Origin: Paractinoplanes ferrugineus
Lineage (GTDB): Bacteria > Actinomycetota > Actinomycetes > Mycobacteriales > Micromonosporaceae
NCBI RefSeq assembly: GCF_016862195.1
Contig: NZ_BOMM01000016.1
Location: forward strand, 310,001-374,000
Length of the DNA stretch: 64,000 nucleotides
Direction: 5' to 3'
Shown here: one piece after another, positions 50,722-60,240 of the stretch
Layout of the letters: the number at the start of each line of letters is the position of its first letter
Position numbering within the stretch: the stretch's first letter is position 1
The notes under the pieces: model-generated
Database searches by the model: none
What the model saw: the letters and a program-made list of their open reading frames with translations, nothing else
What the model was told of the DNA's origin: nothing
Made by a program: the position numbers and the translations under genes

Positions 50722-52217
50722 TCCTCGGAGCTGAACAGCACGGCACAGTCGACGGCGCGCTGCCACTTGCGGTATTCGGCAGCGCGCCGGGCGGCGTCCG
50801 CCCCCGGGAGCCAGCGGCCGGCCCGGTGCCGGTTGTTGCGCAGGTCCTGCTGGTCCGACCAGTAACCGACGGCCAGCCCGGCGGCGTAGGCCGCGCCCAG
50901 CGACACCGTCTCGGCGACCATCGGGCGCACGACCGGCACCTCGAGCACGTCGGCGACGATCTGCATGAGCAGGTTGTCGGCGGTCATCCCGCCGTCCACG
51001 TCGAGTCCGGTGAGGGCCAGCCCGGAGTCGGCGTTCATGGCGTCGACCACCTCGCGGGTCTGCCAGGCGGTCGCCTCCAGCACCGCGCGGGCCAGGTGAC
51101 CCTTGGTGATGTAGGAGGTCAGGCCGACGATCACGCCGCGGGCCTCGCTGCGCCAGTGCGGGGCGAACAGCCCGGAGAACGCCGGCACGATGTAGCAGCC
51201 GCCGTTGTCGGTGACGGTCGCGGCCAGCGTCTCGATCTCCGACGCGGTGCCGATCAGGCCGAGGCCGTCACGCACCCACTGCACCAGCGAGCCGGCGATC
51301 GCGATGGAACCTTCCAGGGCGTACGCGACCGGTTCGGCGCCGATCCGGTAACCGACGGTGGTCAGCAGTCCGTGGGCCGACCGGACCGGCGTGGAGCCGG
51401 TGTTCATGAGCAGGAAGCCGCCCGTGCCGTAGGTGCATTTCGCGTCGCCGGGCGCGAAGCACGTCTGCCCGAACAGGGCCGCCTGCTGGTCGCCGATGGC
51501 GGCGGCGATCGGCACGCCGGGCAGCACCTCGACGGCCGTCCCGAAGACCTCCGACGACGAGCGGATCGCCGGCAGCATCGCGGGTGGGATCGTGCACACC
51601 TCGAGCAGCTCGGCGTCCCACCGCAACGTGGCGAGATCCATCAGCATCGTCCGGCTGGCGTTCGTCACGTCGGTCAGGTGCTCTTTCCCGCCGGTCAGGT
51701 TCCAGATCAGCCAGCTGTCCATGGTCCCGAAGAGCACCTCGCCCCGCTCGGCCCGCGCCCGCAGCCCGGGGACGTCGTCGAGCAGCCACTTGACCTTGAG
51801 CGCGGAGAAGTAGGTCGCCGGCGGCAGGCCCGTACGGTCCCGGAACAGGGTGGCGTCCAGGTCGGCGACCTGCGCCGAGGTCCGGGTGTCCTGCCAGACG
51901 ATCGCCGGCGCCACCGGCACCCCGGTGGCCCGGTCCCAGACCACCGCCGTCTCCCGCTGGTTCGCGATCCCGATCGCGGCGACCTGGTCGTCCCCGATCC
52001 CGGCCGACTGCAGCGCCCGCCGGATCAGCTTGCGGGTGTCCCGCCAGATCCGGGCGGCGTCGTGCTCCACCCACCCCGGCCGCGGATAGCTCTGCGGATG
52101 CTCGGCCCGCGCCACCGCCACGACGGTCGCCCGCCGGTCGAACAGGATGCACCGCGTCGACGTCGTCCCCTGGTCGATGGCGAGCACGTAGCGCTCGGCG
52201 CCGCGCCGCGCGGTCAC
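50706..52217 (-). CDS. glpK: Glycerol kinase (first copy, co-transcribed with IclR regulator)
   Basis: 503 aa FGGY kinase: glycerol + ATP to sn-glycerol 3-phosphate. [16 protein letters not shown] (ATP loop), [52 protein letters not shown] and [20 protein letters not shown] are family signatures. Start GTG 52217 overlaps the regulator stop (GTGA), so it is cotranslated with it. A second glycerol kinase gene (53098-54576) is divergent across the regulator. The two are clearly paralogous but not near-identical. Confidence 0.92.
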   Translation of the reverse strand: MTARRGAERYVLAIDQGTTSTRCILFDRRATVVAVARAEHPQSYPRPGWVEHDAARIWRDTRKLIRRALQSAGIGDDQVAAIGIANQRETAVVWDRATGVPVAPAIVWQDTRTSAQVADLDATLFRDRTGLPPATYFSALKVKWLLDDVPGLRARAERGEVLFGTMDSWLIWNLTGGKEHLTDVTNASRTMLMDLATLRWDAELLEVCTIPPAMLPAIRSSSEVFGTAVEVLPGVPIAAAIGDQQAALFGQTCFAPGDAKCTYGTGGFLLMNTGSTPVRSAHGLLTTVGYRIGAEPVAYALEGSIAIAGSLVQWVRDGLGLIGTASEIETLAATVTDNGGCYIVPAFSGLFAPHWRSEARGVIVGLTSYITKGHLARAVLEATAWQTREVVDAMNADSGLALTGLDVDGGMTADNLLMQIVADVLEVPVVRPMVAETVSLGAAYAAGLAVGYWSDQQDLRNNRHRAGRWLPGADAARRAAEYRKWQRAVDCAVLFSSEDQGQE

Positions 52218-52981
52218 GAGCGCGGCCCGGTCAGGTCGCGGGAGATCGACTGCGCCGTCGCGCACACCAGCTCGACGAGCGCCGGCCGGGGCCGCTGCCG
52301 GCTGTCGCAGATCCGCTCGACCGGCCCGTAGATCCCGATCGCGCCGACCACCAGGCCGCCGAAGGTCCGCAGCGGGGCGGCGATGCCGGCGCGGCCCATC
52401 TCCCATTCCTCGACGGCACCACCCCAGCCCTGGGCGCGGATCTCGCCGAGCGAGCCGGCGAGCGCCCGGCGGTTCGTCACGGTCCGGCGGGTGTACGCGT
52501 CGAGCCCGGCCCGAGCCACCGCGTCGGCGGCCGGCGCGTCGTACGCCAGGAGGACCTTGCCCAGCGAGGTCGCGTGGGCCGGGATGATCAGGCCGTTGTC
52601 CATGGACTGGGTGGTGTCGTCGGGCCGGAAGACGTGGTGGACGACCCGGGCCGACCCGCTCTGGAGGGCGCCGATGCGCACCGACTCGACGCTGCGGGCG
52701 GCCAGGGTGTCGGCCCAGTCGAGGGCCCGGGAGCGCAGCTCGTTGACGTCGAGGCCGGCCTTGCCCAGTTCGGTCAGGCCCCGGCCGAGGCGGTAGCGGG
52801 CGGTCCGCGGGTCCTGCTCGGCGAAGCCGACGTGCTCGAGGGTGCGCAGGATGCTGTGCGCGGTCGACTTGGGCAGCCCGAGCGCGTCGGCGATCTCCTT
52901 GACGCGCAGCCTGTCGGGACCGGCCGCGAGCAGCCGTAACACCGCCGACGAACGCTCGATGGACTGGATCATGCCGGGCAC
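52214..52981 (-). CDS. IclR-family (GylR-like) transcriptional regulator of glycerol genes
   Basis: 255 aa. N-terminal winged HTH ([40 protein letters not shown]), C-terminal effector domain ([37 protein letters not shown]). In Streptomyces the equivalent GylR represses the glycerol operon. It lies between two glycerol kinase genes and most likely controls both, through the palindrome at 53018-53034. GTG 52981 is favoured over ATG 52972 because TAGTCT is 6 nt upstream (leaderless). Confidence 0.9.
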   Translation of the reverse strand: MPGMIQSIERSSAVLRLLAAGPDRLRVKEIADALGLPKSTAHSILRTLEHVGFAEQDPRTARYRLGRGLTELGKAGLDVNELRSRALDWADTLAARSVESVRIGALQSGSARVVHHVFRPDDTTQSMDNGLIIPAHATSLGKVLLAYDAPAADAVARAGLDAYTRRTVTNRRALAGSLGEIRAQGWGGAVEEWEMGRAGIAAPLRTFGGLVVGAIGIYGPVERICDSRQRPRPALVELVCATAQSISRDLTGPRS

Positions 52982-52987
52982 GCCGCG

Positions 52988-52993
52988 AGACTA
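52988..52993 (-). promoter_or_regulatory. Leaderless -10 box of the IclR regulator gene
   Basis: Minus-strand TAGTCT, 6 nt before the GTG at 52981. At spacer 17 the -35 is TTGTCG (53016-53011), next to the operator palindrome. Confidence 0.55.
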
Positions 52994-53017
52994 CCGCCCG
53001 GCCGGGCGCCCGACAAC

Positions 53018-53034
53018 GTGCGACATTGTCGCAC
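53018..53034. promoter_or_regulatory. IclR/GylR operator candidate
   Basis: GTGCGACA-T-TGTCGCAC, a perfect 17-bp palindrome between the two divergent -35 elements. It touches the region of both promoters, so one bound regulator could control glpK-iclR on one side and glpK-glpD on the other. Confidence 0.65.
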
Positions 53035-53042
53035 GCTCGGCG

Positions 53043-53071
53043 TTGACCCCCGGCACACCGCTCCCTAGCGT
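53043..53071 (+). promoter_or_regulatory. Promoter of glpK(2)-glpD-deoR operon
   Basis: TTGACC (53043-53048), 17-bp spacer, TAGCGT (53066-53071): a near-consensus housekeeping sigma promoter, followed by an AAGGAGG ribosome binding site ahead of GTG 53098. Confidence 0.65.
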
Positions 53072-53097
53072 CGCCACCGCACCCGGAAGGAGGCGTC

Positions 53098-54576
53098 GTG
53101 GCGGACTTCGTCGGCGCGATCGATCAGGGCACCACCAGCACCCGCTTCATGATCTTCGATCGGGCCGGTCACGAGATCGGCCGGCACCAGCTCGAGCACC
53201 GGCAGATCCTGCCCGGCGCCGGGCTGGTCGAGCACGACGCGGACGAGATCTGGGAGAACACCCTCAAGACGATCGGGGTGGCCCTCGCCGACACCGGGCT
53301 CGGCCCCGCCGACCTGGCCGCGATCGGCATCACCAACCAGCGGGAGAGCGCGCTGATCTGGGACCGCCGCACCGGCCGGCCGTGCCATCACGTGATCGTC
53401 TGGCAGGACACCCGCACCGCCGCCGCGATCCCGGCGCTGGACGCGGAGCTGCTGCGGGACCGGACCGGCCTCCCGCCGGCCACCTACTTCTCCGCCACCA
53501 AGATCCGGTGGATGCTCGACAACGTCCCCGGCCTGCGCGACCGGGCGGAACGCGGGGAGGTGCTGTTCGGCACCCTGGACAGCTGGCTGATCTGGAACCT
53601 GACCGGTGGCCGGCACCTCACCGACGTCACCAACGCCAGCCGCACCCAGTTGATGAACCTGCACACCCTCGACTGGGACGACGAGCTGCTGGAAGTGTTC
53701 GGCATCCCGCGGGCGATGCTGCCCGCGATCCGTCCGTCGGCCGAGATCTACGGCACGGCCGAGGCGGTCCTGCCCGGCGTGCCGATCGCCGCCGCCATCG
53801 GCGACCAGCAGGCGGCCCTGTTCGGGCAGACCTGCTTCGCCCCCGGCGAGGCCAAGTGCACCTACGGCACCGGCAACTTCGTCCTGCTGAACACCGGCAC
53901 GGCCCCGGTCCGCTCGACGCATGGCCTGCTCACCACGGTGGCCTACCAGTTCGGCGACGGCGCACCGGTCTACGCCCTCGAGGGCTCGGTCGCGGCCACC
54001 GGCTCGGCCGTGCAGTGGCTGCGCGACCAGCTCGGGGTGATCGAGTCGGCCGGGGCGAGCGAGGACCTGGCCCGTACGGTCGACGACAGCGAGGGCGTCT
54101 GCTTCGTGCCGGCGTTCTCCGGACTGTTCGCGCCGTACTGGCGGCCGGACGCGCGGGCGGCCATCGTCGGCCTGGCCCGCTACCACACCGCCGCCCACAT
54201 CACCCGGGCCGCGCTGGAGGCGATCTGCTACCAGACCCGCGACGTCATGGCGGCGATGGCCCGCGACTCCGGCAGTTCCCTCGACTGCCTCAAGGTGGAC
54301 GGCGGGGTCACCGCGAACGCGCTCTGCATGCAACTGCAGGCCGACATCCTCGGCGTCCCGGTCAGTCGGCCGGCGGTCGCCGAGACCACCGCGCTCGGTG
54401 CCGCCTACGCGGCCGGGCTCGCCGTCGGCTTCTGGCGGTCGCCGGACGAACTGCGGGCCAACTGGCGGGAGGACCGGCGCTGGGAGCCGTCCTGGGACCA
54501 GGCCCGACGCGACGACGGCACCGCCCGCTGGCGAGCGGCGATCGACCGCACCCTCGACTGGGTCAGCGTCGGCTGA
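53098..54576 (+). CDS. glpK: Glycerol kinase (second copy, operon with glpD)
   Basis: 492 aa. [71 protein letters not shown] and [20 protein letters not shown] show the complete FGGY fold and ATP site. Makes glycerol 3-phosphate for GlpD encoded 14 nt downstream. GTG start with AAGGAGG five bases upstream is unambiguous. This copy is probably the main catabolic one, being in the glpD operon; the other copy's role is open. Confidence 0.93.
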   Translation: MADFVGAIDQGTTSTRFMIFDRAGHEIGRHQLEHRQILPGAGLVEHDADEIWENTLKTIGVALADTGLGPADLAAIGITNQRESALIWDRRTGRPCHHVIVWQDTRTAAAIPALDAELLRDRTGLPPATYFSATKIRWMLDNVPGLRDRAERGEVLFGTLDSWLIWNLTGGRHLTDVTNASRTQLMNLHTLDWDDELLEVFGIPRAMLPAIRPSAEIYGTAEAVLPGVPIAAAIGDQQAALFGQTCFAPGEAKCTYGTGNFVLLNTGTAPVRSTHGLLTTVAYQFGDGAPVYALEGSVAATGSAVQWLRDQLGVIESAGASEDLARTVDDSEGVCFVPAFSGLFAPYWRPDARAAIVGLARYHTAAHITRAALEAICYQTRDVMAAMARDSGSSLDCLKVDGGVTANALCMQLQADILGVPVSRPAVAETTALGAAYAAGLAVGFWRSPDELRANWREDRRWEPSWDQARRDDGTARWRAAIDRTLDWVSVG

Positions 54577-54590
54577 CGGAAGGACTTCTG

Positions 54591-56282
54591 ATGAACACCG
54601 CAGCTCTCTCCCCGCTCTCCCGGTCCGCGGCACTGGCCTCGATGACCGCCGACGAACTCGACGTGCTCGTGATCGGCGGCGGCGTGGTCGGCGCGGGCGC
54701 GGCGCTCGACGCGGCGACCCGCGGCCTGTCCGTCGGCCTGCTGGAGGCCCGCGACTTCGCGAGCGGCACCTCGAGCCGGTCCAGCAAGCTGATCCACGGC
54801 GGCCTGCGCTACCTGGAGATGCTCGACTTCGGACTGGTCCGGGAGGCGTTGCGGGAACGGGGCCTGCTGATCCAGCGGCTCGCTCCGCACCTCGTCCGCC
54901 CGGTCCCGTTCCTCTATCCCCTGCGGCACCGCGCCTGGGAACGTCTCTACGCCGGGGCCGGCGTCGCCCTCTACGACACGCTCGCGTTCTCCGGCCGGGG
55001 GGCGGGACTCCCCCGGCACCGCCATCTGAGCCGCACCGAGGCGCTGCGGGCGTTCCCGGCGCTGCGGCCCGACTCGCTGGTCGGCGCGATCCGCTACTAC
55101 GACGCCCAGGTCGACGACGCCCGGCACACCATGTTCCTGGTGCGCACCGCCGCGGCGTACGGCGCTCAGGTCGCCGCCCGCACCGAGGTCACCGGTTTCC
55201 GGCGGGACGGCCGCCGGGTCGTCGGGGTCCGCGCCCGCGACCTGGAGACCGGCGCCGAGCTGGAGATCCGCGCCCGTACCGTGATCAACGCGACGGGCGT
55301 GTGGACCAGCGACATCCAGTCGCTGATGAAGGGCGAGCGGGGCCAGTTCAAGATCACCGCGTCCAAGGGCATCCACCTGGTGGTGCCGCGGGACCGGATC
55401 GCCGGCCACACCGGCATGATCTTGCGGACGGCCACCAGCGTGCTGTTCGTCATCCCCTGGGACCGGCACTGGATCGTCGGCACCACCGACACGCCGTGGA
55501 GCCTCGACAAGGCCCACCCGGCGGCCTCCGCGCCGGACGTCGACTACCTGCTCGACGAGGTCAACAAGGCCATCCGAGTGCCGTTGACCCGCGCCGACGT
55601 GCAGGGCGTCTACGCCGGGCTGCGGCCGCTGCTGTCGGCCTCCGCCGAGATCACCGCGAAGCTGTCCCGCGAGCACGCCGTCGACCGGCTCGCTCCCGGC
55701 CTGGTCCTGGTGGCCGGGGGCAAGTACACGACGTACCGCGTGATGGCCAAGGACGCGGTCGACGCCGCCGTCGCCGACCTCGGCACCCGGGTGCCGGCGT
55801 CCTGCACCGACCAGGTGCCGCTGCTCGGCGCGGCCGGCTACCGGGCCGCCTGGAACCGCCGCGCGCAGCTGGGCCGCCGGGCCGGCCTGCCGGTCGGCCG
55901 CATCGAGCACCTGCTCCAGCGGTACGGCACGCTGATCGACGAGGTGCTGGCCCTGATCGACGCCGAGCCGTCCCTCGCCGAGCCGCTCGACGGCGCCCCC
56001 GGCCACCTGCGCGCCGAAATCGTCTACGCGGTCACCGCCGAGGGCGCCCGGCACCTGGACGACGTGCTCACCCGCCGCACCCGGATCTCCATCGAGACCC
56101 CGGACCGCGGGGTGACCGCCGCCGGCGCCGCCGCCGACCTGATCGCCGGCCCGCTCGGCTGGACGGCGGCCGACGTCGCCCGGGAGGTCGCCGCCTACCG
56201 GTCCCGGGTCGCCGCCGAACGGGCCGCCCAGGAACAGCCCGACGACCTGAGCGCCGACGCGACCCGGCTCGCCGCGGTGTGA
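54591..56282 (+). CDS. glpD: Glycerol-3-phosphate dehydrogenase (FAD, GlpD)
   Basis: 563 aa. FAD-binding VLVIGGGVVGAGAALDAATR, then SSRSSKLIHGGLRYLEML, YYDAQVDDARHTMFLVRTAA, the conserved KGIHLVVPR and VVGTTDTP-like IVGTTDTPW, GVYAGLRPLL and GGKYTTYRVMAKD; C-terminal helical domain. Oxidises glycerol 3-phosphate to dihydroxyacetone phosphate, passing electrons to quinone at the membrane. ATG 54591 with GGAAGGA in front. The DeoR-type gene begins 4 nt after its stop. Confidence 0.94.
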   Translation: MNTAALSPLSRSAALASMTADELDVLVIGGGVVGAGAALDAATRGLSVGLLEARDFASGTSSRSSKLIHGGLRYLEMLDFGLVREALRERGLLIQRLAPHLVRPVPFLYPLRHRAWERLYAGAGVALYDTLAFSGRGAGLPRHRHLSRTEALRAFPALRPDSLVGAIRYYDAQVDDARHTMFLVRTAAAYGAQVAARTEVTGFRRDGRRVVGVRARDLETGAELEIRARTVINATGVWTSDIQSLMKGERGQFKITASKGIHLVVPRDRIAGHTGMILRTATSVLFVIPWDRHWIVGTTDTPWSLDKAHPAASAPDVDYLLDEVNKAIRVPLTRADVQGVYAGLRPLLSASAEITAKLSREHAVDRLAPGLVLVAGGKYTTYRVMAKDAVDAAVADLGTRVPASCTDQVPLLGAAGYRAAWNRRAQLGRRAGLPVGRIEHLLQRYGTLIDEVLALIDAEPSLAEPLDGAPGHLRAEIVYAVTAEGARHLDDVLTRRTRISIETPDRGVTAAGAAADLIAGPLGWTAADVAREVAAYRSRVAAERAAQEQPDDLSADATRLAAV

Positions 56283-56286
56283 CGGC

Positions 56287-57102
56287 GTGCACGCCGAGCA
56301 GCGGCGGGCCCGGATCCTCGCGGAGATCAACCGCACCGGCGGGGCCCGGATCACCGAGCTGGGCACCCGCCTCGGGGTCTCCGGGGTGACCGCGCGGCGC
56401 GACGTCGAGGCGCTGGCCGGCCGGGGCCTGATCGCCCGGGTGCGCGGCGGGGCGATGGCACTGACCCCCGGTCCGGCCCTCGCCGCCGGGCCGGGCCCGG
56501 CCGGGGATCGCGCCCCGGACGCGTCCGCCGCCGGCCGGTCCGCCGCCGGCGGCCACCGGGCCAAGGCGGCGATCGCCCGCACCGCCGCCCGGCTGACGCG
56601 CCCGGCCGAGGCGATCGGCATCCTCGCCGGCAGCACCACCACGCTGCTGGCCCGTGAACTGCTCGAGGTGCCCGGCCTGACCGTGGTCACCAACTCGCTC
56701 CCGGTGGCCGACGCCTTTCACCACGAGGGCCTGCCCGGCCAGACGGTGGTGCTGCTCGGCGGCCGGCGCACCCGCTCCGGCGCGCTGGCCGGCCCGATCG
56801 CCGAACGGACCGCCGCCGGCCTGAACCTCGACGTCGTCTTCCTCGGCGTGTACGGCATGGCGGTGTGCGCCGGCTTCACCACTCCCGACCTCGCCGAGGC
56901 CCGCACCGCTACCGCCCTGCTCGCCGCCGCCCGCCGGGTCGTGGTGTTGGCCGACCACCGCAAGTGGGGGGTCACCAGCGCCGCCGTGATCGCCCCGCTG
57001 GAGCGCGCCGACGTCCTCGTCACCGACACCGGCCTGACCCAGTCCGGCCGTTCCGCGCTGCGGCACCGGGTGGGCGAGCTGATCGTCGCCGACGTCGCGT
57101 GA
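56287..57102 (+). CDS. DeoR/GlpR-family transcriptional regulator
   Basis: 271 aa. N-terminal HTH (QRRARILAEINRTGGARITE, LGTRLGVSGVTARRDVEALA), then a sugar-phosphate isomerase-like sensor domain (IGILAGSTTTLLARELL, TVVTNSLPVADAF, VVVLADHRKWG). GlpR-type regulators respond to glycerol 3-phosphate; location directly after glpD supports this. The operon may thus be under both this protein and the divergent IclR-type regulator. Start GTG 56287. Confidence 0.9.
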   Translation: MHAEQRRARILAEINRTGGARITELGTRLGVSGVTARRDVEALAGRGLIARVRGGAMALTPGPALAAGPGPAGDRAPDASAAGRSAAGGHRAKAAIARTAARLTRPAEAIGILAGSTTTLLARELLEVPGLTVVTNSLPVADAFHHEGLPGQTVVLLGGRRTRSGALAGPIAERTAAGLNLDVVFLGVYGMAVCAGFTTPDLAEARTATALLAAARRVVVLADHRKWGVTSAAVIAPLERADVLVTDTGLTQSGRSALRHRVGELIVADVA

Positions 57103-57117
57103 CCGGCCCCGGCCGGC

Positions 57118-57741
57118 TCAGGACAGCACGGGGAACAGGTCCGCCGAGGCCCGGCCGGTGGCCGCCTCGATGAAGTCGACGGGCGGCGCGATCTGCGCGA
57201 GGACCTCGGCGGTGTGCGCGAGGCCGGCTTCCGGCACCGCGGGGGTACGGCCCAGCGCACGCTGCACGTCGAGCAGGTGGACGGTCGCCTCCAGCACCCC
57301 GATGCTGACCGCCTCGGCGAGCGGGAGCACCGCCCGCCCGAAGTAGTCGACGGTGACCGGACCCAGGCCGCGGGCGACCGCGACCGCTTCCGGGCCGGTC
57401 ACCGCGAACTGCCCGACCAGCTGCTCGGTGGTGTACCTGGCGGCGTCGTCGCGGGCCGCGCCGGCGACCTGGTCACGCCCGGTGTTCGCGATGCCGCCCG
57501 GCTCGTTGAACTCACGCAGCAGCTCGGCGGCGCGGCGATGGGTCGGCTCGGCGTCGGTGACCCGGCCGACCAGCATCGAGAAGCCGAACGGCCAGCCCGC
57601 CGCGTGGGCCCACAGCGCGCGCAGGTCCCAGCCGTCCAGCCGGGTCGGTCTCGGCCAGTCCGCGCCGGTCAGCCCCGCTCCCACGGCGGCCCAGGCCGAC
57701 CAGAGCTCGTCCAGCGTGGTGAGGCGGTCCTCGAGCGTCAT
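57118..57741 (-). CDS. Mycothiol-dependent maleylpyruvate isomerase-like (DinB-fold) protein
   Basis: 207 aa. RLTTLDELWSAWAAVGAGLT, DWPRPTRLDGWDLRALWAHA (metal-binding His) and EATVHLLDVQRALG with the second His region mark the TIGR03083/DinB_2-type fold of mycothiol-using isomerases and transferases. The substrate is unknown; many such genes are not linked to aromatic catabolism. TAGGGT lies 6 nt before ATG 57741 on the minus strand, so the transcript is probably leaderless. Confidence 0.82.
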   Translation of the reverse strand: MTLEDRLTTLDELWSAWAAVGAGLTGADWPRPTRLDGWDLRALWAHAAGWPFGFSMLVGRVTDAEPTHRRAAELLREFNEPGGIANTGRDQVAGAARDDAARYTTEQLVGQFAVTGPEAVAVARGLGPVTVDYFGRAVLPLAEAVSIGVLEATVHLLDVQRALGRTPAVPEAGLAHTAEVLAQIAPPVDFIEAATGRASADLFPVLS

Positions 57742-57813
57742 CGGGCGACCCTATCGATGTCGCGGCCGATTCTCAGCCCTTGCCGCGGGCGTGTTCACCC
57801 CGGCGTCGACCGG

Positions 57814-58875
57814 TCATCGGCGGAACCGCGGCCACCAGCGGCGCCGGGCCGGTCCCCGCTCCGGGGCCGGGGCCGGCGGGCCGGCGCCGTCGTCGGGGCG
57901 GGCCAGGACCGCGGTGGCCAGGGCGCGGTCGGCGGTCGTGCAGCCGGGGGTGATCAGCATCAGCTGGGCCAGCGACTCCTCGATGGTCACCAGGCGCGGG
58001 GCGGCCAGCGCGGCGTCCAGCCGGGCGCGCACCACCTCGTGCACGAAGGCCCGCCGGGCCGGTTCCCGGTAGGCGGTCGTGACCAGGGCGAACAGCGCCG
58101 CGTCGGACACCCAGTCCTCGGGGCCGAACGTCAGGTCGGTGAGCGCCTCGCGGCCCTCGGCACCGTGCCGCAGCAGGGCCAGGCACACCCACGGCTGATA
58201 GAGGCGGTACCAGTAGGTGGGGGTCGACCGGGCCAGATGCGCCCAGCGCGGGGTCTCCGGCGGCGCGGGCAGGTGGGCGAGCAGGCCCAGCAGGTCGTCG
58301 AGGGGCAGTTTGCCGAGCGGCTCGGCCTGCAGGTAACCGGACAGCGGCGACCCCCACGGCTCGCCGCCCACCTCCCGCAGCACGCGGACGGCCTCGGCCG
58401 ACGGCGCCGGCACCGCCGGGACCGGGCGGACGCCGTCGTAGCGCCACACCCGGTAGCTGCCGGACCGGACCGGGATGCGGATGTCGGGCGACGGGAAGTC
58501 GGAGACGGTGATCTCGACCGGCCCGGCCACCCGGCGGCAGGCGACGGTCGCGCTGGGCGGCTCGGCGGCGGTCACGGCCAGCCCGGTCAGCGTCATCTCC
58601 TCGCCCTCGGCGCGGCGCCGGCCCACCTCGTTCGCGACGTTGCACAGCGCCTCGGTGGGCATCGGGACCCAGTTGAGCCACGGCCGCTGGGCGCAGGCCA
58701 GCGCGAACAGCATCTCGGTCACGGCGCACGGGTGCGGATCGTCCAGGACGGCCAGCAGCGCGGCGACGTCGCCGGTCCCGCGGAACCGGACCGCGTGCCG
58801 GGCGGCGTCGCGGTGCGGGAAGCTCGCGTCGTCGGCCAGGCCCCGCAGGTCGGCATCCGCATCTTGCGAAAACAT
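57814..58875 (-). CDS. Hypothetical protein, HEAT-like
   Basis: 353 aa, no named family recognised. N-terminal helical part (LADDASFPHRDAARHAVRFR, GDVAALLAVLDDPHPCAVTE) and C-terminal part (YQPWVCLALLRHGAEGREAL, DLTFGPEDWVSDAALFALVT) have the paired-helix look of HEAT-type repeats; the middle (residues ~110-150) is predicted beta. Basic Pro/Arg-rich C-terminus. TAGGCT is 7 nt before the ATG (leaderless). Confidence 0.65.
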   Translation of the reverse strand: MFSQDADADLRGLADDASFPHRDAARHAVRFRGTGDVAALLAVLDDPHPCAVTEMLFALACAQRPWLNWVPMPTEALCNVANEVGRRRAEGEEMTLTGLAVTAAEPPSATVACRRVAGPVEITVSDFPSPDIRIPVRSGSYRVWRYDGVRPVPAVPAPSAEAVRVLREVGGEPWGSPLSGYLQAEPLGKLPLDDLLGLLAHLPAPPETPRWAHLARSTPTYWYRLYQPWVCLALLRHGAEGREALTDLTFGPEDWVSDAALFALVTTAYREPARRAFVHEVVRARLDAALAAPRLVTIEESLAQLMLITPGCTTADRALATAVLARPDDGAGPPAPAPERGPARRRWWPRFRR

Positions 58876-58986
58876 GGCGCGGAGCCTACAACGGGACCGG
58901 CTCGGCGCGGGGCCGCCACTGGACGGGCGGGCCGATCACCCGGGAGGCTGGTCCCGCGCCCGCCGCGGGCCCGGGAAGAGGAATCG

Positions 58987-60210
58987 ATGCGCGCCGTTCT
59001 CGCCGATCTGTCCGTTCCGCGTTACCTGCTCAGCGCCGTGCCGGCGACCCGGCGCCTGGGCGGGATGCTGTCGCTGCGGGACGACCTGGCCGTGCCCGAG
59101 CTGCCCGACGCGCCGGGCTGGATGCTGCTGCGGCCGGAGCTCGCCGGCATCTGCGGCAGCGACGTGGCGGTGGCGCGGGCGAAGTCGTCCACGGTGCTCA
59201 GCGCGTTCTACTCGGCCCGCCGGCAGATCCTCGGGCACGAGATCGTCGTGGTCGACGACCACGGCGGGGACCGGTTCGCGCTCGATCCGGTCCTCTCCTG
59301 CGTGCACCGGGGGTTCGAGCCGTGCCGCTCCTGCCGGGAGGGCCACCCGTACGTCTGCGAACGCTTCGACCAGCCGGGCGTGACCGGATGCCGGTCGCCG
59401 ACGCAGGGTTTCGACGCCGCCCTGGGCGGTGGCTGGGGTGAGTTCGTCGTCGCCCACCGCTCGCAGCTGCACCCGGTCGGCTCGACGCCGTCGCGGCGGG
59501 CCGTGCTCGCCGAGCCGGCCTCGATCGCGTTGCACGCGGCCCTGCGCTGGCGCCGCACCGGCGACCGGGCGGTCGTGATCGGGCCGGGCACCATCGGGTT
59601 GCTGACCGTGGCCGCGCTGCGCCGGCTGCACCCCGACCTCGACATCACGGTGGTGGGGCCGGGCGCGCTGCGCGGGAGCACCGGCGCGGACCGGGCCCTC
59701 GACTCCGGCCCGCACGTGGTGCAGGCGCTGGCCGAGGTGCACGGCGGCCGGGTGGTCCGGCCCCGGTTGACCCGGACCCCGATCCTCGAGCGGGGCGTGG
59801 ACCTGGTCGTCGACTGCGTCGGCCGGCCCGGCACCATCGACCTCGGCCTGCACCTGCTGCGCCCGAACGGCATGCTCGTGCTGGTCGGCGGCGCCGGCCG
59901 GCAGAAGGTCGACTGGTCGCTGGTGTGGAACCGCCAACTGACCGTGCAGGGCACCGTGAACTCCGGCCCGGAACCGGCCCTGGGCGGGCGCACCACCATG
60001 GCCGAGGCGGTGCAGTGGCTGGCCGACCCGGCCTACCCGGTCGACGGCCTCGTCACCCACACCTTCGTGCTGCCGGAGTGGCGCGAGGCGCTCGACACCG
60101 CGGCGGCCGGTCCCCGGGCGGGCGCGGTGAAGGTGACGCTGCGGCCGAACGCCGACCTTCCGCTGGTGGCGGGCTTCACTGCCGGCGGCGGGCGGGCCGG
60201 GTTAGCCTGA
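58987..60210 (+). CDS. Zinc-dependent MDR-family dehydrogenase
   Basis: 407 aa. Catalytic zinc region ELAGICGSDVAVARA with GHEIVVVDD, structural-zinc type cysteines in CRSCREGHPYVCERF, Rossmann part VVIGPGTIGLLTVAAL, and VDLVVDCVGRPGTIDLGLHL. Member of the medium-chain alcohol/glucose/sorbitol dehydrogenase group; substrate not determined. Start ATG 58987 with AAGAGGAA upstream. Divergent from the HEAT-like gene. Confidence 0.87.
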   Translation: MRAVLADLSVPRYLLSAVPATRRLGGMLSLRDDLAVPELPDAPGWMLLRPELAGICGSDVAVARAKSSTVLSAFYSARRQILGHEIVVVDDHGGDRFALDPVLSCVHRGFEPCRSCREGHPYVCERFDQPGVTGCRSPTQGFDAALGGGWGEFVVAHRSQLHPVGSTPSRRAVLAEPASIALHAALRWRRTGDRAVVIGPGTIGLLTVAALRRLHPDLDITVVGPGALRGSTGADRALDSGPHVVQALAEVHGGRVVRPRLTRTPILERGVDLVVDCVGRPGTIDLGLHLLRPNGMLVLVGGAGRQKVDWSLVWNRQLTVQGTVNSGPEPALGGRTTMAEAVQWLADPAYPVDGLVTHTFVLPEWREALDTAAAGPRAGAVKVTLRPNADLPLVAGFTAGGGRAGLA

Positions 60211-60240
60211 CGGTCACCGTTCAGTAATCGGGGGGCGCGG

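Noticed and set aside
57214..60210. 998-codon plus-strand frame ending with the zinc dehydrogenase
   Set aside because: Only the part from 58987 is dehydrogenase; the rest is the antisense of the isomerase-like and HEAT-like genes, and a good ribosome binding site precedes 58987.
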